A stretch of DNA of 64,000 bases from Hymenobacter radiodurans (GCF_004355185.1 NZ_CP037922.1:3814001-3878000); one strand, 5' to 3'; positions 18,540-27,773 are shown, counted from the first letter of the stretch. Numbers and translations: made by a program. Notes: generated by a model from the sequence alone, not told the origin.

Positions 18540-19298
18540 GTGGAAACCATCGCCCCCAATTTGCCCCCCGACTTTGCCATTCGCCAAGCGAAAGCCCTAT
18601 TGGTGCACGAGCGCCTGTGCGCTGAGTATGGAGCGCCATTCCGCTTTTTCAGCTCCAAAGATCCGCTTAGCGAGCTAATCAGTGCCTTGCTTTCGCACCG
18701 CACCCGCAACCAAGAGTCGCATAAGGCTTACCAGCAACTGGTGGCCCGATTTCCAACCTGGGAAGAAGTGCGCGACGCTCCTACCGAGGAAGTGCAGGCT
18801 GCCATCAGCCCGTGTACCTGGCCCGAGCAAAAAGCCCCCCGCATTCAGGCGGTGCTCCGCGAAGTCAGTACGCGCTGCGACGGCCCTTGCGACCTCGAAT
18901 TCTTAGCTGAGGTACCAGTTACGGAAGCACGCGCCTGGCTAGAGTCTATTCCGGGAGTGGGCCCTAAAACCAGCGCCGCCACGCTGCTATTCAGCACGTT
19001 ACGCCTACCCGCGATGCCCGTCGATAGCCATCACCACCGCGTGGCGCAGCGGCTGGCGCTCATCGGGCCCAAAGTGGGTACAGAGGCCGCGCATGCCCTA
19101 CTGTCCGAACTTTTGCCCCCCGACTGGTCGGCGCAGGAGGTGTACGATCATCACGAAGCCCTCATGTTTCATGGGCAGAAATGCTGCTACTTTAGCGCGC
19201 CCGCTTGCCAGCGCTGCGTGGTGCTGGATCAGTGCCCGTTTGGGCAGGCGCGCATGGGTGACGCACATTCACTGGAGCCTGCTACTTCTACTACATAA
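18540..19298 (+). CDS. Endonuclease III-like DNA glycosylase with 4Fe-4S cluster
   Basis: 252 residues of the HhH-GPD superfamily, base-excision repair. The helix-hairpin-helix is SIPGVGPKTSAATLL (near 140), with the Lys used by bifunctional glycosylases. The catalytic Asp lies in the VDSHHHRVAQRL segment. The cluster ligands follow the C-x6-C-x2-C-x5-C rule (CYFSAPACQRCVVLDQC). Compared with classic Nth the VDTHV motif is changed to VDSHH, so it may belong to a divergent Nth-like group, and its substrate is uncertain. The start is GTG, close behind the preceding gene. Three dispersed-motif copies fall in the gene, two of them encoding LPPD. Confidence 0.85.
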   Translation: METIAPNLPPDFAIRQAKALLVHERLCAEYGAPFRFFSSKDPLSELISALLSHRTRNQESHKAYQQLVARFPTWEEVRDAPTEEVQAAISPCTWPEQKAPRIQAVLREVSTRCDGPCDLEFLAEVPVTEARAWLESIPGVGPKTSAATLLFSTLRLPAMPVDSHHHRVAQRLALIGPKVGTEAAHALLSELLPPDWSAQEVYDHHEALMFHGQKCCYFSAPACQRCVVLDQCPFGQARMGDAHSLEPATSTT

Positions 19299-19339
19299 GC
19301 GCTGTTTATCTTTCGTCTTTCACCCTCTCCTTATTTGCC

Positions 19340-19540
19340 ATGAAACCGACCTACGGCGTACCCGCAATCTTTTCTTTCTTCATTCCCGGCTTAGGGCAGC
19401 TTATCAAAGGCCAGATTCTGAAGGCGTTTCTTATTTGGGCGCTGGGCGGTGTAGTTGGCTTTTTGCTGGCCTGGACGCTGATTGTTCCATTTCTCATTTG
19501 GGCTTGGAACGTGTACGATGCCTATAATTCGCCCGCCTAA
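19340..19540 (+). CDS. Small TM2-like membrane protein
   Basis: 66 residues: MKPTYGVPAIFSFFIPGLGQ opening, then a GLGQLIKGQ turn and two hydrophobic helices (AFLIWALGGVVGFLLAW and IVPFLIWAWNVYDAY). The PGLGQ...G turn and closing W-xxD-AY are typical of TM2-like and related short membrane proteins in Bacteroidota. Function unknown. It lies about 40 bases after the DNA glycosylase on the same strand. Confidence 0.7.
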   Translation: MKPTYGVPAIFSFFIPGLGQLIKGQILKAFLIWALGGVVGFLLAWTLIVPFLIWAWNVYDAYNSPA

Positions 19541-19585
19541 AGGTTGAGCAAAGCTCGGTGCGAGGGGCATTCAGAAGATATTTCC

Positions 19586-19867
19586 TTGTTTACAATTCTG
19601 CATATTAAAGCCAAACCCAACGGCCGCGTCAATCAGATATTGGTGGCCGCCAATGGTGAGGTGGCGATCCGCATAAAGGCGCCAGCGCATGCCGGACAAG
19701 CCAATTCGGAGCTCATAGCCTATCTGGCGCAGGTATTTGGACTTAGCAAATCCAGCGTTACCATCCTGACGGGCCACACCGCGCCATTCAAGAAGATTAA
19801 GCTTGATGGCCTGAGCGAGGAGGATTGTCAGCGTGTACTGGCGCAGTACCGAGGAGAAGTAAGCTGA
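19586..19867 (+). CDS. DUF167/YggU family protein
   Basis: 93 residues if the TTG at 19586 is the start. That gives MFTILHIKAKPNGRVNQI, which aligns with the usual beginning of the family (hxVKPxAxxN). A longer frame from a TTG at 19544 would add 14 residues unlike the family. Conserved features: IRIKAPAHAGQANSELI (the KAxPxxGxAN motif) and the VTILTGHTAPFKKIKL segment. Members are small soluble alpha/beta proteins of unknown role. Confidence 0.8.
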   Translation: MFTILHIKAKPNGRVNQILVAANGEVAIRIKAPAHAGQANSELIAYLAQVFGLSKSSVTILTGHTAPFKKIKLDGLSEEDCQRVLAQYRGEVS

Positions 19868-20002
19868 TACCCAAGCTTTAGGTTAGCACGTATGGAGATT
19901 CGGGGGCAGTCTGCTGCTACCCGAAACCAGCCAACAACGCCGGGCGCTGGCTGCGCACATATTTGTCCGTTTTCTGAGTATTTCTACTTTCCTTCCTTTT
20001 CT

Positions 20003-20800
20003 ATGACCTTCCCTACGTGGGCAATGGCTGGCTTTTGGGGCTTGGTGTCAGGATCGGCATTGTTGCTCGGGGCGGCCGTAGGCTATTACTTTAGCGTACC
20101 ACAGCGCCTGATTGCGGCGGTAGTAGCCTTTGGCAGCGGGGTGCTCATCTCTACGCTTTCACTGGAGCTGATGGAGGAAGCGTACACAAAAGGCGGCTTC
20201 AACTCTACGGCCGTTGGCTTTTTGGGCGGTGCCGTGATGTATACGTTAGCTAATTGGCTGCTAGCTCTCAAGGGTGCGAAGCACCGCAAGCGCTCGGGCC
20301 AACACCAACACACCGAACGGAAAGCTGTGCAGGCCCAGGCCAAAGCAGAAAACGAGCCCGAAGGCGACAATGGAACGGCCATTGCCGTGGGAGCCCTACT
20401 CGACGGCATTCCCGAAAGTATCGTTATCGGATTGAGTTTACTGGCCGGTGGAGCCGTAAGCACGGTAGCGGTGGTGGCCATTTTCCTGTCCAATCTTCCC
20501 GAAGGGCTTTCTAGTGCCTCGGGCATGAAAAAGGCTGGGCGGTCGGCGCGCTACGTACTGTTTCTTTGGGGGGGCATCGCCGTCATTTCGGGACTAGCTT
20601 CCCTAGCTGGCTACACCGTGTTTAGCAACTTCTCCCCCCAAGTGGTATCGGCTACTACGGCAGTGGCTGCGGGGGCCATTTTGGCCATGCTAGCTGACAC
20701 CATGATTCCGGAAGCCTTCGCCGTGGCGCACAATTTTACGGGTCTGATTACGGTGCTGGGCTTTCTGGCGTCCTTCTTCCTGAGCAAAATGGCTGAGTAA
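20003..20800 (+). CDS. ZIP family divalent metal transporter
   Basis: 265 residues with seven or eight hydrophobic segments. The metal-binding helices of ZIP proteins are present: ALLDGIPESIVIGLSLL (TM4) and IFLSNLPEGLSSASG (TM5). A hydrophilic His/Lys-rich loop (KHRKRSGQHQHTERK) connects TM3 and TM4, as in zinc/iron transporters. It should move Zn or a related cation into the cytoplasm. I chose the ATG at 20003, since the frame back to 19892 is not conserved and is rich in Pro and Gln. It converges on amt. Confidence 0.87.
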   Translation: MTFPTWAMAGFWGLVSGSALLLGAAVGYYFSVPQRLIAAVVAFGSGVLISTLSLELMEEAYTKGGFNSTAVGFLGGAVMYTLANWLLALKGAKHRKRSGQHQHTERKAVQAQAKAENEPEGDNGTAIAVGALLDGIPESIVIGLSLLAGGAVSTVAVVAIFLSNLPEGLSSASGMKKAGRSARYVLFLWGGIAVISGLASLAGYTVFSNFSPQVVSATTAVAAGAILAMLADTMIPEAFAVAHNFTGLITVLGFLASFFLSKMAE

Positions 20801-20804
20801 GCGC

Positions 20805-22217
20805 TCAGCTAACCAAGCTATCCGACATGCGGTGGGATAATTGACCGTTATCGTGGCGCTGGTTCTGATAGGTTTGCTCGAACTCTTCGTCTACATGGTA
20901 GGTAGATTCTTCATGCTGGCTAAGGTCGAGACCGAGCTGTTCCTCGGCAGGCTTCACGCGCAGGCCGAAGAGTTTGGCCGTCAGCTTTAATAGCAGCCAG
21001 GAGCCAACAAAGGAATACGCTACCACGATCAGCAGGCCCAACACGTGGTAGCCGAATATGGTGGCGTCGCCATGAATCAGGCCCACTTTATCGGCGAATA
21101 CGCCGGTAAGCAGCATGCCCACAATGCCCCCCAGACCATGGCAGGGAAACACATCGAGCGTGTCGTCGATAGTAGTACGGCTGTTTTGCCAGTGTACGGC
21201 GGCGTGGCTCACCAGCGCCGCGACCACCCCAATCAGAATGCTTTGCCCGTACTGCACATAGCCGGCAGCGGGCGTGATGGCAACGAGGCCCACTACCGCG
21301 CCGGTGCAGGCGCCTACGGCCGTAGGCTTAGTGCCACGCACTACTTCGACCAGCAGCCAGGCAACCAGCGCGGCGGCCGAGGCTAGGTTAGTATTTACAA
21401 AAGAAGTGGCCGCCAACTCATTGGCGCCTAGGGCTGAACCCGCATTGAACCCGAACCAGCCAAACCACAACAAGCCAGTACCCAACAGTACGTAAGGCAC
21501 ATTGGGCGTCGAGAAAGACGTGTTGCGCACGTGGCTGTTCCGTCGGCCCAGCACCATGGCTCCGGCCAAAGCCGCAATACCTGCGGAGATGTGCACGACC
21601 GTTCCGCCCGCAAAGTCGAGCACACCCCACTGGCGCAGAAAGCCTTCGGGGTGCCACGTCCAGTGGGCTAAAGGGCAATAGATGAACAGGCAGAACAGCA
21701 CCATGAACGCCAGATACCCTTTGAAGCGCACCCGCTCAGCAAACGAACCGGTAATAAGAGCCGGCGTGATAATAGCAAACTTGAGCTGAAAGGCGAAGAA
21801 CAACACAAACGGAATACCCGGCGACAGCACGGGATGTGGCGCCGTGCCTACGTTATTAAGCAACGCATAGGTGAAAGGGTTGCCAATGAAGCCGTGCCAG
21901 CTGGTACCGTAGGCCAGCGAGAAGCCCACAAAATACCATAGCAGCGAAATCACGCCCAGGGCCACGAAGCTTTGCAGCATAGTGGAAATCACGTTTTTGG
22001 GCCGCACCATTCCGCCATAGAAAAAGGACAGACCAGGCGTCATGATCAGCACGAAGGCAGTGGCGGTGAGCATCCAAGCCACATCGGCCGCCTGCAAGCT
22101 GCCGGGAGCAGCGCTAGGATGAGAAGTCGGAACAAATGCCGCGAGCCCACTCAAGAGCAAAAGCCCAAGCATAGCAACCAAACTGTAGGTTGGACGGGGT
22201 AGAAGTGATGAAGCCAT
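20805..22217 (-). CDS. amt: Ammonium transporter
   Basis: 470 residues, eleven predicted membrane helices after a cleavable or anchoring N-terminal segment. The Amt signature is DFAGGTVVHISAGIAALAG with the first pore His, and the second His is in FPCHGLGGIVG. Gating aromatics sit in FFYGGMVRPKN and SFAERVRFKGYL. The C-terminal tail (about 45 residues, ending with a His/Asp/Gln-rich part) is cytosolic and may take regulatory signals. No glnK lies nearby. The upstream 240 bases are AT-rich. Confidence 0.93.
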   Translation of the reverse strand: MASSLLPRPTYSLVAMLGLLLLSGLAAFVPTSHPSAAPGSLQAADVAWMLTATAFVLIMTPGLSFFYGGMVRPKNVISTMLQSFVALGVISLLWYFVGFSLAYGTSWHGFIGNPFTYALLNNVGTAPHPVLSPGIPFVLFFAFQLKFAIITPALITGSFAERVRFKGYLAFMVLFCLFIYCPLAHWTWHPEGFLRQWGVLDFAGGTVVHISAGIAALAGAMVLGRRNSHVRNTSFSTPNVPYVLLGTGLLWFGWFGFNAGSALGANELAATSFVNTNLASAAALVAWLLVEVVRGTKPTAVGACTGAVVGLVAITPAAGYVQYGQSILIGVVAALVSHAAVHWQNSRTTIDDTLDVFPCHGLGGIVGMLLTGVFADKVGLIHGDATIFGYHVLGLLIVVAYSFVGSWLLLKLTAKLFGLRVKPAEEQLGLDLSQHEESTYHVDEEFEQTYQNQRHDNGQLSHRMSDSLVS

Positions 22218-22390
22218 AAAACAAGCAACTTTAAAATCAGCACACTATCGTTTTCAATGGCAATATAGATTCAAATCACACATTTTCATAAAATACCCTA
22301 TTGTTTACAAGGCCGATTTTTAAAAATTACATAATAATATAGAATAGGCCCCTTATTTTTTATGGTATTATTTCAAAAAGAAGATTAAGC

Positions 22391-22422
22391 AAGGCCATAC
22401 ATCTTTCATGACGTATGGCCTT
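22391..22422 (-). terminator. Hairpin downstream of the M28 peptidase
   Basis: AAGGCCATAC (22391-22400) and GTATGGCCTT (22413-22422) form a perfect 10-bp stem with a 12-base loop. It lies between the start of amt and the end of the M28 gene in an AT-rich stretch. On the minus strand it is followed by a T-rich segment. The remaining 22218-22465 sequence shows no gene. Confidence 0.5.
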
Positions 22423-22465
22423 ACTTTATCTGCTTGTAATGAGTGGAAATAATATAAAGCTTACC

Positions 22466-23326
22466 CTATAACTCCAGAATTGCCCCCCAGACGCCGTTTA
22501 CGACCTCGGCCATCCGTTTGAAGTCGAGTGTATCGATGGTATCGGTGGGTTGGTGGTAGTGAGGGTTGCGCAGGAAGGAGGTGTCGTTGATCATCACCGC
22601 CTGATAGTCATAGGTCCAGTAGTTGCGGTGGTCTGAAAGGCCGACCAAACCATAGCTGGGGGGCAAATTGATGCGTTGCACATCCAGATCAGTATGCTTG
22701 CGCATGAGGGTTTGGAGGCGCTGGGTTATTTCCTCCTGTCCCGTTTTACCCACAACGGTGATGAAATTACCCGTGTGGGGATACAGCTTGGCCAAGCTAT
22801 CATCGGGGAAACGCTGCGAACCGGGCACGTCGCTGAAGTAGCCGATCATCTCGTAGCAAATCATGGCCCGCACCCGCACTTTCTGCAAATGGAGCAAGTA
22901 GGCATGGATGGCGCTCCCCATAAAGTCGGTCGCGAAATAAGGCGGCTCCTCGTTCGGGTAAGCAACCAGATCGAGGCGGCGCTTCAGTAAGGGTTGTTGC
23001 TCGTGCAGCAAACGCGCCGTTTCGAGCAGGCCAGCTACCGCGCTGGCATTGTCGTCGGCACCGGGCTGCTCACCAAATACATCGTAATGAGCCCCCAGAA
23101 TAATGCGCTCAGCATCAGGCGGCCCAAATGAGGCAATGATGTTACGATAGTCGCGGCCGTCGGCCCGAAAAGGCTGCTCTTCTACCTGAGCACTCAGCTT
23201 TTCAAACTCGGCTTTGATATAATCGGCCGCTTTGTTCAGCGACGCGAGATTGAGGTAGTTGCGGGCCGGCTGAATGGACGTCAGGAACTCGACATCGGCG
23301 TAGAGGCGGGATGGGTTAGCAGACAT
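22466..23326 (-). CDS. M28 family zinc peptidase
   Basis: 286 residues. Metal- and catalytic-site segments of the aminopeptidase Y/glutaminyl cyclase fold are present: LGAHYDVFGEQ, GADDNASAVAGLLETAR, the Glu pair in YPNEEPPYF, a second ligand in CYEMIGYFSD, and the His of NPHYHQPTDTIDTL. There is no signal peptide, so it looks cytoplasmic. The ATG at 23326 is preferred over a GTG at 23347. Two motif copies lie inside (22482, 22659). Substrate unknown. Confidence 0.88.
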   Translation of the reverse strand: MSANPSRLYADVEFLTSIQPARNYLNLASLNKAADYIKAEFEKLSAQVEEQPFRADGRDYRNIIASFGPPDAERIILGAHYDVFGEQPGADDNASAVAGLLETARLLHEQQPLLKRRLDLVAYPNEEPPYFATDFMGSAIHAYLLHLQKVRVRAMICYEMIGYFSDVPGSQRFPDDSLAKLYPHTGNFITVVGKTGQEEITQRLQTLMRKHTDLDVQRINLPPSYGLVGLSDHRNYWTYDYQAVMINDTSFLRNPHYHQPTDTIDTLDFKRMAEVVNGVWGAILEL

Positions 23327-23449
23327 AGCGGTGGCAGTATGGCTCACCGTTTTGTACGATGAACAACCACCCTATGAAGGGCAGCCGTAAGCGGTTTTGC
23401 ACCGGCATTATAGGCTATTAACCAGCAGGATAGCCTTTTTCTACACCAT

Positions 23450-23533
23450 TTGTCATCCTGCGGCCCGCAGGACCTTCTCCCGTAGCAATGACTTGTGCTA
23501 ACGGGAGAAGGCCCTGCGGGCCGCAGGATAACA
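23450..23533. repeat. Long palindromic repeat, family B (GTCATCCTG... arms)
   Basis: Arms of 34 bases (23450-23483 and 23500-23533) pair with about two mismatches around a 16-base loop. The outer sequence is TTGTCATCCTGCGGCCCGCA. The same architecture recurs at 34044-34148 and, diverged, in three family A copies. It sits between the M28 and thrC genes. The rest of 23348-23613 holds nothing else that I can see. Confidence 0.85.
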
Positions 23534-23613
23534 ATGATTTTAGGAAGTCTAAATGCTTATATGGGTAACATGAGTACGTGAAATGAAGCTCATATTCGGC
23601 CGAGGCATGGTTT

Positions 23614-24813
23614 CTAATTGTTGAATCGGCCGGCTACATTGTCCATGTACTTCTGGCCAGAGCCAGTATTCAGAAGCAAAATCTGTTCGGTAGGGCTTAT
23701 GGAGCCTTCTTGCAGCAGCTTACGAGCCGCCATCCACACGGCACCACCTTCGGGCGCCACAAATAAGCCTTCTTGGCGGCTTAGCTCACGCATCCCTTCT
23801 ATCATCTCTTCATCAGAAATACCGACTACCGTACCACCCGACTCTTGCAGCACACGCAGCATCAGCGGCTCCCCCAATGGGCGCGGCACGGCCAGACCGT
23901 TGGCGATAGTGGGTTTGCCGTTATAATTATGCGAGTTGGCCTGCTTGCCTAGGTACGTCTCCAGCAGAGGGCAGCAGTTTTCGGCTTGCACGGCTATCAT
24001 GCGCGGCAATTTGCCCCCCAATGGCAACCAGCCGATGGCCTGCATTTCGCGCAGTGCTTTCCAAATGCCGATAAGGCCTGTGCCACCGCCGGCGGGGTAT
24101 AGAATCACGTCGGGCAGCTGCCAGTTAAGTTGCTCAGCAATTTCGTAGCCCATGGTTTTCTTGCCTTCCAAGCGGTAGGGCTCCTTCAGGGTCGAGACAT
24201 CCAGCAGCTCACCGTTGGCGTTTTTTTCGCGCACCCAAGCGGCGCAGTCGTTGATGAGGCCGTCGATTAGCTGCACTTCAGCGCCGTACCAGTAGCATTC
24301 CTCTTTAAAAGCGTTTGGGGTATGGCGGGGCATGGCTACTACGGCTTTCAAACCCGCTTTGGCGCAGTAGGCGGCCATAGCCACGCCAGCATTACCAGCA
24401 GTTGGGATAATGCAGCCGCTCACACCAAGCTCCAAAGCCTTAGAAATGGCCATGCTCAGGCCGCGCGCTTTGAAGGAGCCGGTGGGGTTCTGGCCTTCAT
24501 CCTTAAGCACCAATGAGCGCAGTCCGTACTGGCGAGCCAAAGTAGAAAGCGGCAGTATGGGCGTAAAGCCTTCGCCCAGCGTTACTTTATTTGCCTCATC
24601 AAGGAGTGGCAGCAGGGCCTGGTAGCGCCACATGCTGCCATCGAGTTGGTTGATGCTGCTTTTAGGAATGGGCTGGTGCAGATCGTAGGTGGCCACCAAG
24701 GGCATACTGCAACACGTCGATACTTTTTGAAGCTTAAAAGCGGAGTGCTGCAGCCCGCAGGCCGAGCATTCCAGCGCTTGGATATGGGTGGTGGTTTCGG
24801 TACTAACTGACAT
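23614..24813 (-). CDS. thrC: Threonine synthase
   Basis: A PLP enzyme converting O-phosphohomoserine to threonine. 399 residues from the ATG at 24813; a TTG at 24840 is unlikely. The N-terminal segment has CSACGLQH and a second Cys pair (STCCSMPL), a zinc-ribbon-like start seen in some threonine synthases. The PLP Lys is in NPTGSFKARGLSMA, phosphate contacts in PTAGNAGVAMAAY, and the Gly-rich PAGGGTGLIG segment is present. No other threonine genes are adjacent. A LysR regulator follows on the same strand upstream. The ThrC assignment is firm; a related lyase is less likely. Confidence 0.88.
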   Translation of the reverse strand: MSVSTETTTHIQALECSACGLQHSAFKLQKVSTCCSMPLVATYDLHQPIPKSSINQLDGSMWRYQALLPLLDEANKVTLGEGFTPILPLSTLARQYGLRSLVLKDEGQNPTGSFKARGLSMAISKALELGVSGCIIPTAGNAGVAMAAYCAKAGLKAVVAMPRHTPNAFKEECYWYGAEVQLIDGLINDCAAWVREKNANGELLDVSTLKEPYRLEGKKTMGYEIAEQLNWQLPDVILYPAGGGTGLIGIWKALREMQAIGWLPLGGKLPRMIAVQAENCCPLLETYLGKQANSHNYNGKPTIANGLAVPRPLGEPLMLRVLQESGGTVVGISDEEMIEGMRELSRQEGLFVAPEGGAVWMAARKLLQEGSISPTEQILLLNTGSGQKYMDNVAGRFNN

Positions 24814-24885
24814 GGTAGGGTGGGTGGAATACCCCGGCAAGTAGAACAGTTGGTATGCGAAAACAAAATAGAGATTCGGAATAGG

Positions 24886-25791
24886 CTATTCCGTTTTGGA
24901 ATAATAGCGCTTCGTGAATTGCACGAAGTTTTTATAAGGCAGATTGTTCTCAGTGCCTCTGCGCTGTATAAAATTAAAGTGGCGCACCATGGGCAAATCC
25001 GGAATTTGCACCTGTACCAGTTCGCCCGAGATCAACTCTTTTACTACTGCTTGCCGAGGCAAAAAGGCTAAGCAGGTATCTACCCGCACGAAGTTCTTGA
25101 GCGCTTCCGTGCCACCTAAGCGCACCTTTACGGGCAGCTCGCTCAGCTTCACATGCTTTTGTGCCAAAGCTTCCTCCAGCACCGCCAGCGTACCCGAACC
25201 CGACTCACGCAACGCCAGGGGAATGCTATACAAGTCCTGGGCGCTCAGCTGCTGTTGCTTCAGCGGGTTCTTGGCCGAGCACACTGCTATTACCTCGTCG
25301 GTCAGGAAGGGCGTGTAGGTAACGTTGCTGACTTTATTAATGCCCTCAATAACACCCAAATCAATTTCGTGCTCCAGCAGCGCCTTCAAAATGTTCTCGC
25401 TGTTGCGGTTTTTGAGGGTGAGCTGAGTATTTGGGTTTTGCTCTAGATACGCCGAGAGTACGGGGGGCAAAACGTAAAGCGAAATGGTGGTGCTGGCCCC
25501 AATCATCATTTGAATGCGGGGCGAAAAGTCTTCGCTGATTTTTACAAACTCCTGGTGCAGCTCATGTTGCAGCTGCTTGGCTACGAGCAGCTTTTTATAC
25601 AGCAATTTGCCCCCCGGCGTCAGTACTACGCTATTGCCGAGGCGCTCGAAGAGGCCCGTTTTGTAATACTCTTCCAGCGCCTTTATCTGCTTGCTGATAG
25701 CCGATTGGCTGATGAATAGCGTCTGGCTGGCTTTGGTAAAGCTCAGCAAGCGGGCCACTTCCAGAAAAATTTCGTGCTTGTGGGAAAGCAT
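24886..25791 (-). CDS. LysR family transcriptional regulator
   Basis: 301 residues. N-terminal winged helix-turn-helix (about 1-60) with SFTKASQTLFISQSAISKQIKALE, then a linker helix and the two-lobed substrate-binding domain (about 88-295). Its stop is about 70 bases from the thrC start on the same strand, so it is transcribed ahead of thrC and may regulate it. That link is inference from position only. Ligand unknown. Motif copies at 25460 and 25605 encode LPP- and GGK-type tripeptides. Confidence 0.88.
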   Translation of the reverse strand: MLSHKHEIFLEVARLLSFTKASQTLFISQSAISKQIKALEEYYKTGLFERLGNSVVLTPGGKLLYKKLLVAKQLQHELHQEFVKISEDFSPRIQMMIGASTTISLYVLPPVLSAYLEQNPNTQLTLKNRNSENILKALLEHEIDLGVIEGINKVSNVTYTPFLTDEVIAVCSAKNPLKQQQLSAQDLYSIPLALRESGSGTLAVLEEALAQKHVKLSELPVKVRLGGTEALKNFVRVDTCLAFLPRQAVVKELISGELVQVQIPDLPMVRHFNFIQRRGTENNLPYKNFVQFTKRYYSKTE

Positions 25792-25827
25792 AAGGTGTTA
25801 TGAGTGGCTGGGGACAAATACGGGTTT

Positions 25828-26637
25828 CTACTGCATCAACTTAAACTCCTGACGCAGCAGTTTCTCGGTTAGGGCGCGGCGTCCTTTGATGAAGGCTTCC
25901 GTAGCGGGGCCGTTGTTTTTGGGCTCTACGTTTAACGCGAAAAAGTACGGCTTGCCGTTTTGTTCCAGCCAGCCCACAAACCAGCCGTTGTTGTATTCTT
26001 TGGTGGAAGTCCAGCCGGTTTTGCCGCGCAATGTCCAGCCCTTACCCCGGCTCAGCACCAACAGCGCTTTTACCGTTTCCTGATGCTGCCGCGCTATCGG
26101 CAACTGGTTGCGCTCCATGCGTTGCAGAAAATCCATTTCCTCAAACTGCGTGATGCGCGAAGGGCCTTCCAGCCAAAACATGTCCACCGTAGCCGGCGTC
26201 ACGACCATGCGCCCATACTGCAGCTTCGGCAGCCATTGGTTGTAGCGCACGGCTCCAATGCGGCGGGCCAACTGCTGGTAACACGGTACACACGACACGC
26301 GCAGAGCCGTGGCCAGCGTCATATCCTGGTTCCAGGCCGCCGAGATAGTCCGGGTCACGCCATCCCAGCGGAATATTTCGCTGGTATCGCGCACGGCTCC
26401 AGTTTCCAGGCCAATAAGGGTGTTTGGAATTTTGAAAGTGGAGGCGGGCAGAAAGCCCTGGCGGCAGCGCTTCAGGTTATAAGCGGTGTATTGCTTGGCA
26501 TCGGCATCTAACAGTAGAAAGGAGCCTTGCAGCCCATATTCGTCGAAGTATTTCTGAAAGTTGCGCTCAACTATGCCTTGGGCGGAGGCGGTGAAGAAAC
26601 GAAGCAGCAAAAGCAGCGAGAGTAGCGGCAGACGCAT
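25828..26637 (-). CDS. Class D (OXA-type) beta-lactamase-like serine hydrolase
   Basis: 269 residues including a signal peptide (MRLPLLSLLLLLRFFTASAQG) from the ATG at 26637. The active-site set is present: STFK in LPASTFKIPNT (Ser nucleophile and the carbamylated Lys), SCV as SxV, a WDGV segment, and KTG in LRGKTGWTS. The usual YGN box reads YGR (LQYGRMVV). The VDMFWLEGPSRIT segment supports the class D family. It should act in the periplasm on beta-lactams or peptidoglycan-like substrates. Whether it confers resistance cannot be read from sequence. Just upstream is a family A palindrome. Confidence 0.85.
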   Translation of the reverse strand: MRLPLLSLLLLLRFFTASAQGIVERNFQKYFDEYGLQGSFLLLDADAKQYTAYNLKRCRQGFLPASTFKIPNTLIGLETGAVRDTSEIFRWDGVTRTISAAWNQDMTLATALRVSCVPCYQQLARRIGAVRYNQWLPKLQYGRMVVTPATVDMFWLEGPSRITQFEEMDFLQRMERNQLPIARQHQETVKALLVLSRGKGWTLRGKTGWTSTKEYNNGWFVGWLEQNGKPYFFALNVEPKNNGPATEAFIKGRRALTEKLLRQEFKLMQ

Positions 26638-26747
26638 AAAGGAGAAAGGGAAGCGTGGAGCGGGCAAGTTTAGCGCTTTGGCAGGATATGGTACCTAGCG
26701 GCGCGTTATTGCCTCTTTTTTAGAGCGTGACTGGACGATTACAAAAC

Positions 26748-26838
26748 AGACCGTCATGCAGCGCAGCGCATCTCGCGTGCTGATGTTGCCAAGCTAAACA
26801 ACTAAACACGCGAGATGCTTCGCTCTGCATGACGGTCT
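26748..26838. repeat. Long palindromic repeat, family A (GTCATGC... arms)
   Basis: Outer arms AGACCGTCATGCAG and CTGCATGACGGTCT with internal GCATCTCGCGTG/CACGCGAGATGC pairing. It closely resembles 42945-43047 and 45699-45793. The Uma2 remnant begins inside its right arm. Confidence 0.87.
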
Positions 26839-27147
26839 ATTGAAATTACCAATACATCACCGCACCCAATTACAGCCCATTTCCGTTATGCCGCCCCCGA
26901 CTGGATCATCGAAATCCTGAGCCCCGGCAACTTCGCCCGCGACACGAAGGAGAAATTCGACCTCTATGAGGAAAATGAAGTGCCCGAATACTGGATTGTG
27001 TCGCCCGGCGACAAGAGTGTGATGGTGTATCTGCTGCAAGACGGCCGCTACCAGGTGCGCGGCGAATATTATACCCCGGGCCCTATTCCTGTGCAGAAGC
27101 TACCGGGGTTTAATATTGAGTGGGATGAGGTTTTTGAGGGTGTATAG
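26833..27147 (+). pseudogene. C-terminal remnant of a Uma2 (DUF820) family endonuclease-like gene
   Basis: A frame open from 26833 and ending with TAG at 27145-27147 has no start codon at its 5' end. From about 26878 it reads AAPDWIIEILSPGNFARDT then KFDLYEENEVPEYWIV, the conserved C-terminal half of the Uma2/PD-(D/E)XK fold (PDxxVEILSP and the Glu/Lys pair). About 80-90 N-terminal residues of the family are missing and are replaced by the palindrome at 26748-26838. It looks like a truncation at a repeat. Codon use is GC-rich, unlike the two genes that follow. Confidence 0.78.
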
Positions 27148-27250
27148 ATTTTGTAGTTTTCACTATGTAGCCGAGCGACTGCCCATACTTTGATAAATAG
27201 TTTAAATCCCTTAACTACGCAGAAGAAAGAAACCAAAACAGCTCAACTAA

Positions 27251-27682
27251 ATGAAAAAGTATTTATTATTTCTATCAGTAATATTATTGTTAGTTCCAAG
27301 CTGCAAATCAGATGAAGACATTATGAAAGAAAACAACTTACTCAAGCTACTCACTTATATAGAAAACAACGAAGTTAATGAGAATATATTCAAACAATAT
27401 TTTTTAGATACTAGACTAAAGGGAAAAGATAAATCTAGAGCTAATAAAATAATATTCAGTTATCTTAAAAACACGATCAACAAGTCTAATAGCTACAGTA
27501 TAAATAAAGTTAATATATACAAGAGCATGTACAAATTTGATGATATTTACAAAAATGAGGTTTATATGATTATAATAAATACATCTTCAAAAGCTGATAC
27601 AGTATACGCCTGGGTAGGTAGAAATGGAGTAAAATCTATTTTTTTGCAAAGAAAAGGCAACATCGCAATTGGATGGGGCTAA
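27251..27682 (+). CDS. AT-rich lipoprotein of unknown function
   Basis: 143 residues with a lipoprotein signal (MKKYLLFLSVILLLVPSCKS; Cys near 18). The mature part is Lys/Asn/Ile-rich and ends with SKADTVYAWVGRNGVKSI. The codons are strongly AT-rich compared with the neighbours, as in the 27774 gene. No family recognised. An origin from another genome is likely. It stands alone, with the Uma2 remnant upstream. Confidence 0.65.
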   Translation: MKKYLLFLSVILLLVPSCKSDEDIMKENNLLKLLTYIENNEVNENIFKQYFLDTRLKGKDKSRANKIIFSYLKNTINKSNSYSINKVNIYKSMYKFDDIYKNEVYMIIINTSSKADTVYAWVGRNGVKSIFLQRKGNIAIGWG

Positions 27683-27773
27683 ATACATAAGCGAGTAGCA
27701 ATTATTATTTATAAATATTATTGTCGCTCGGCTGTACCGAGTGACCGATACGCTTGATCGGCAGAAGAGTAAA

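Noticed and set aside
25828..26637. Calling the class D enzyme a carbapenemase
   Set aside because: Sequence motifs alone cannot support a resistance spectrum.
27723..27745. Imperfect hairpin between the AT-rich genes (GTCGCTCGG with CCGAGTGAC)
   Set aside because: One mismatch, short, and no T run. Too weak to call as a terminator.
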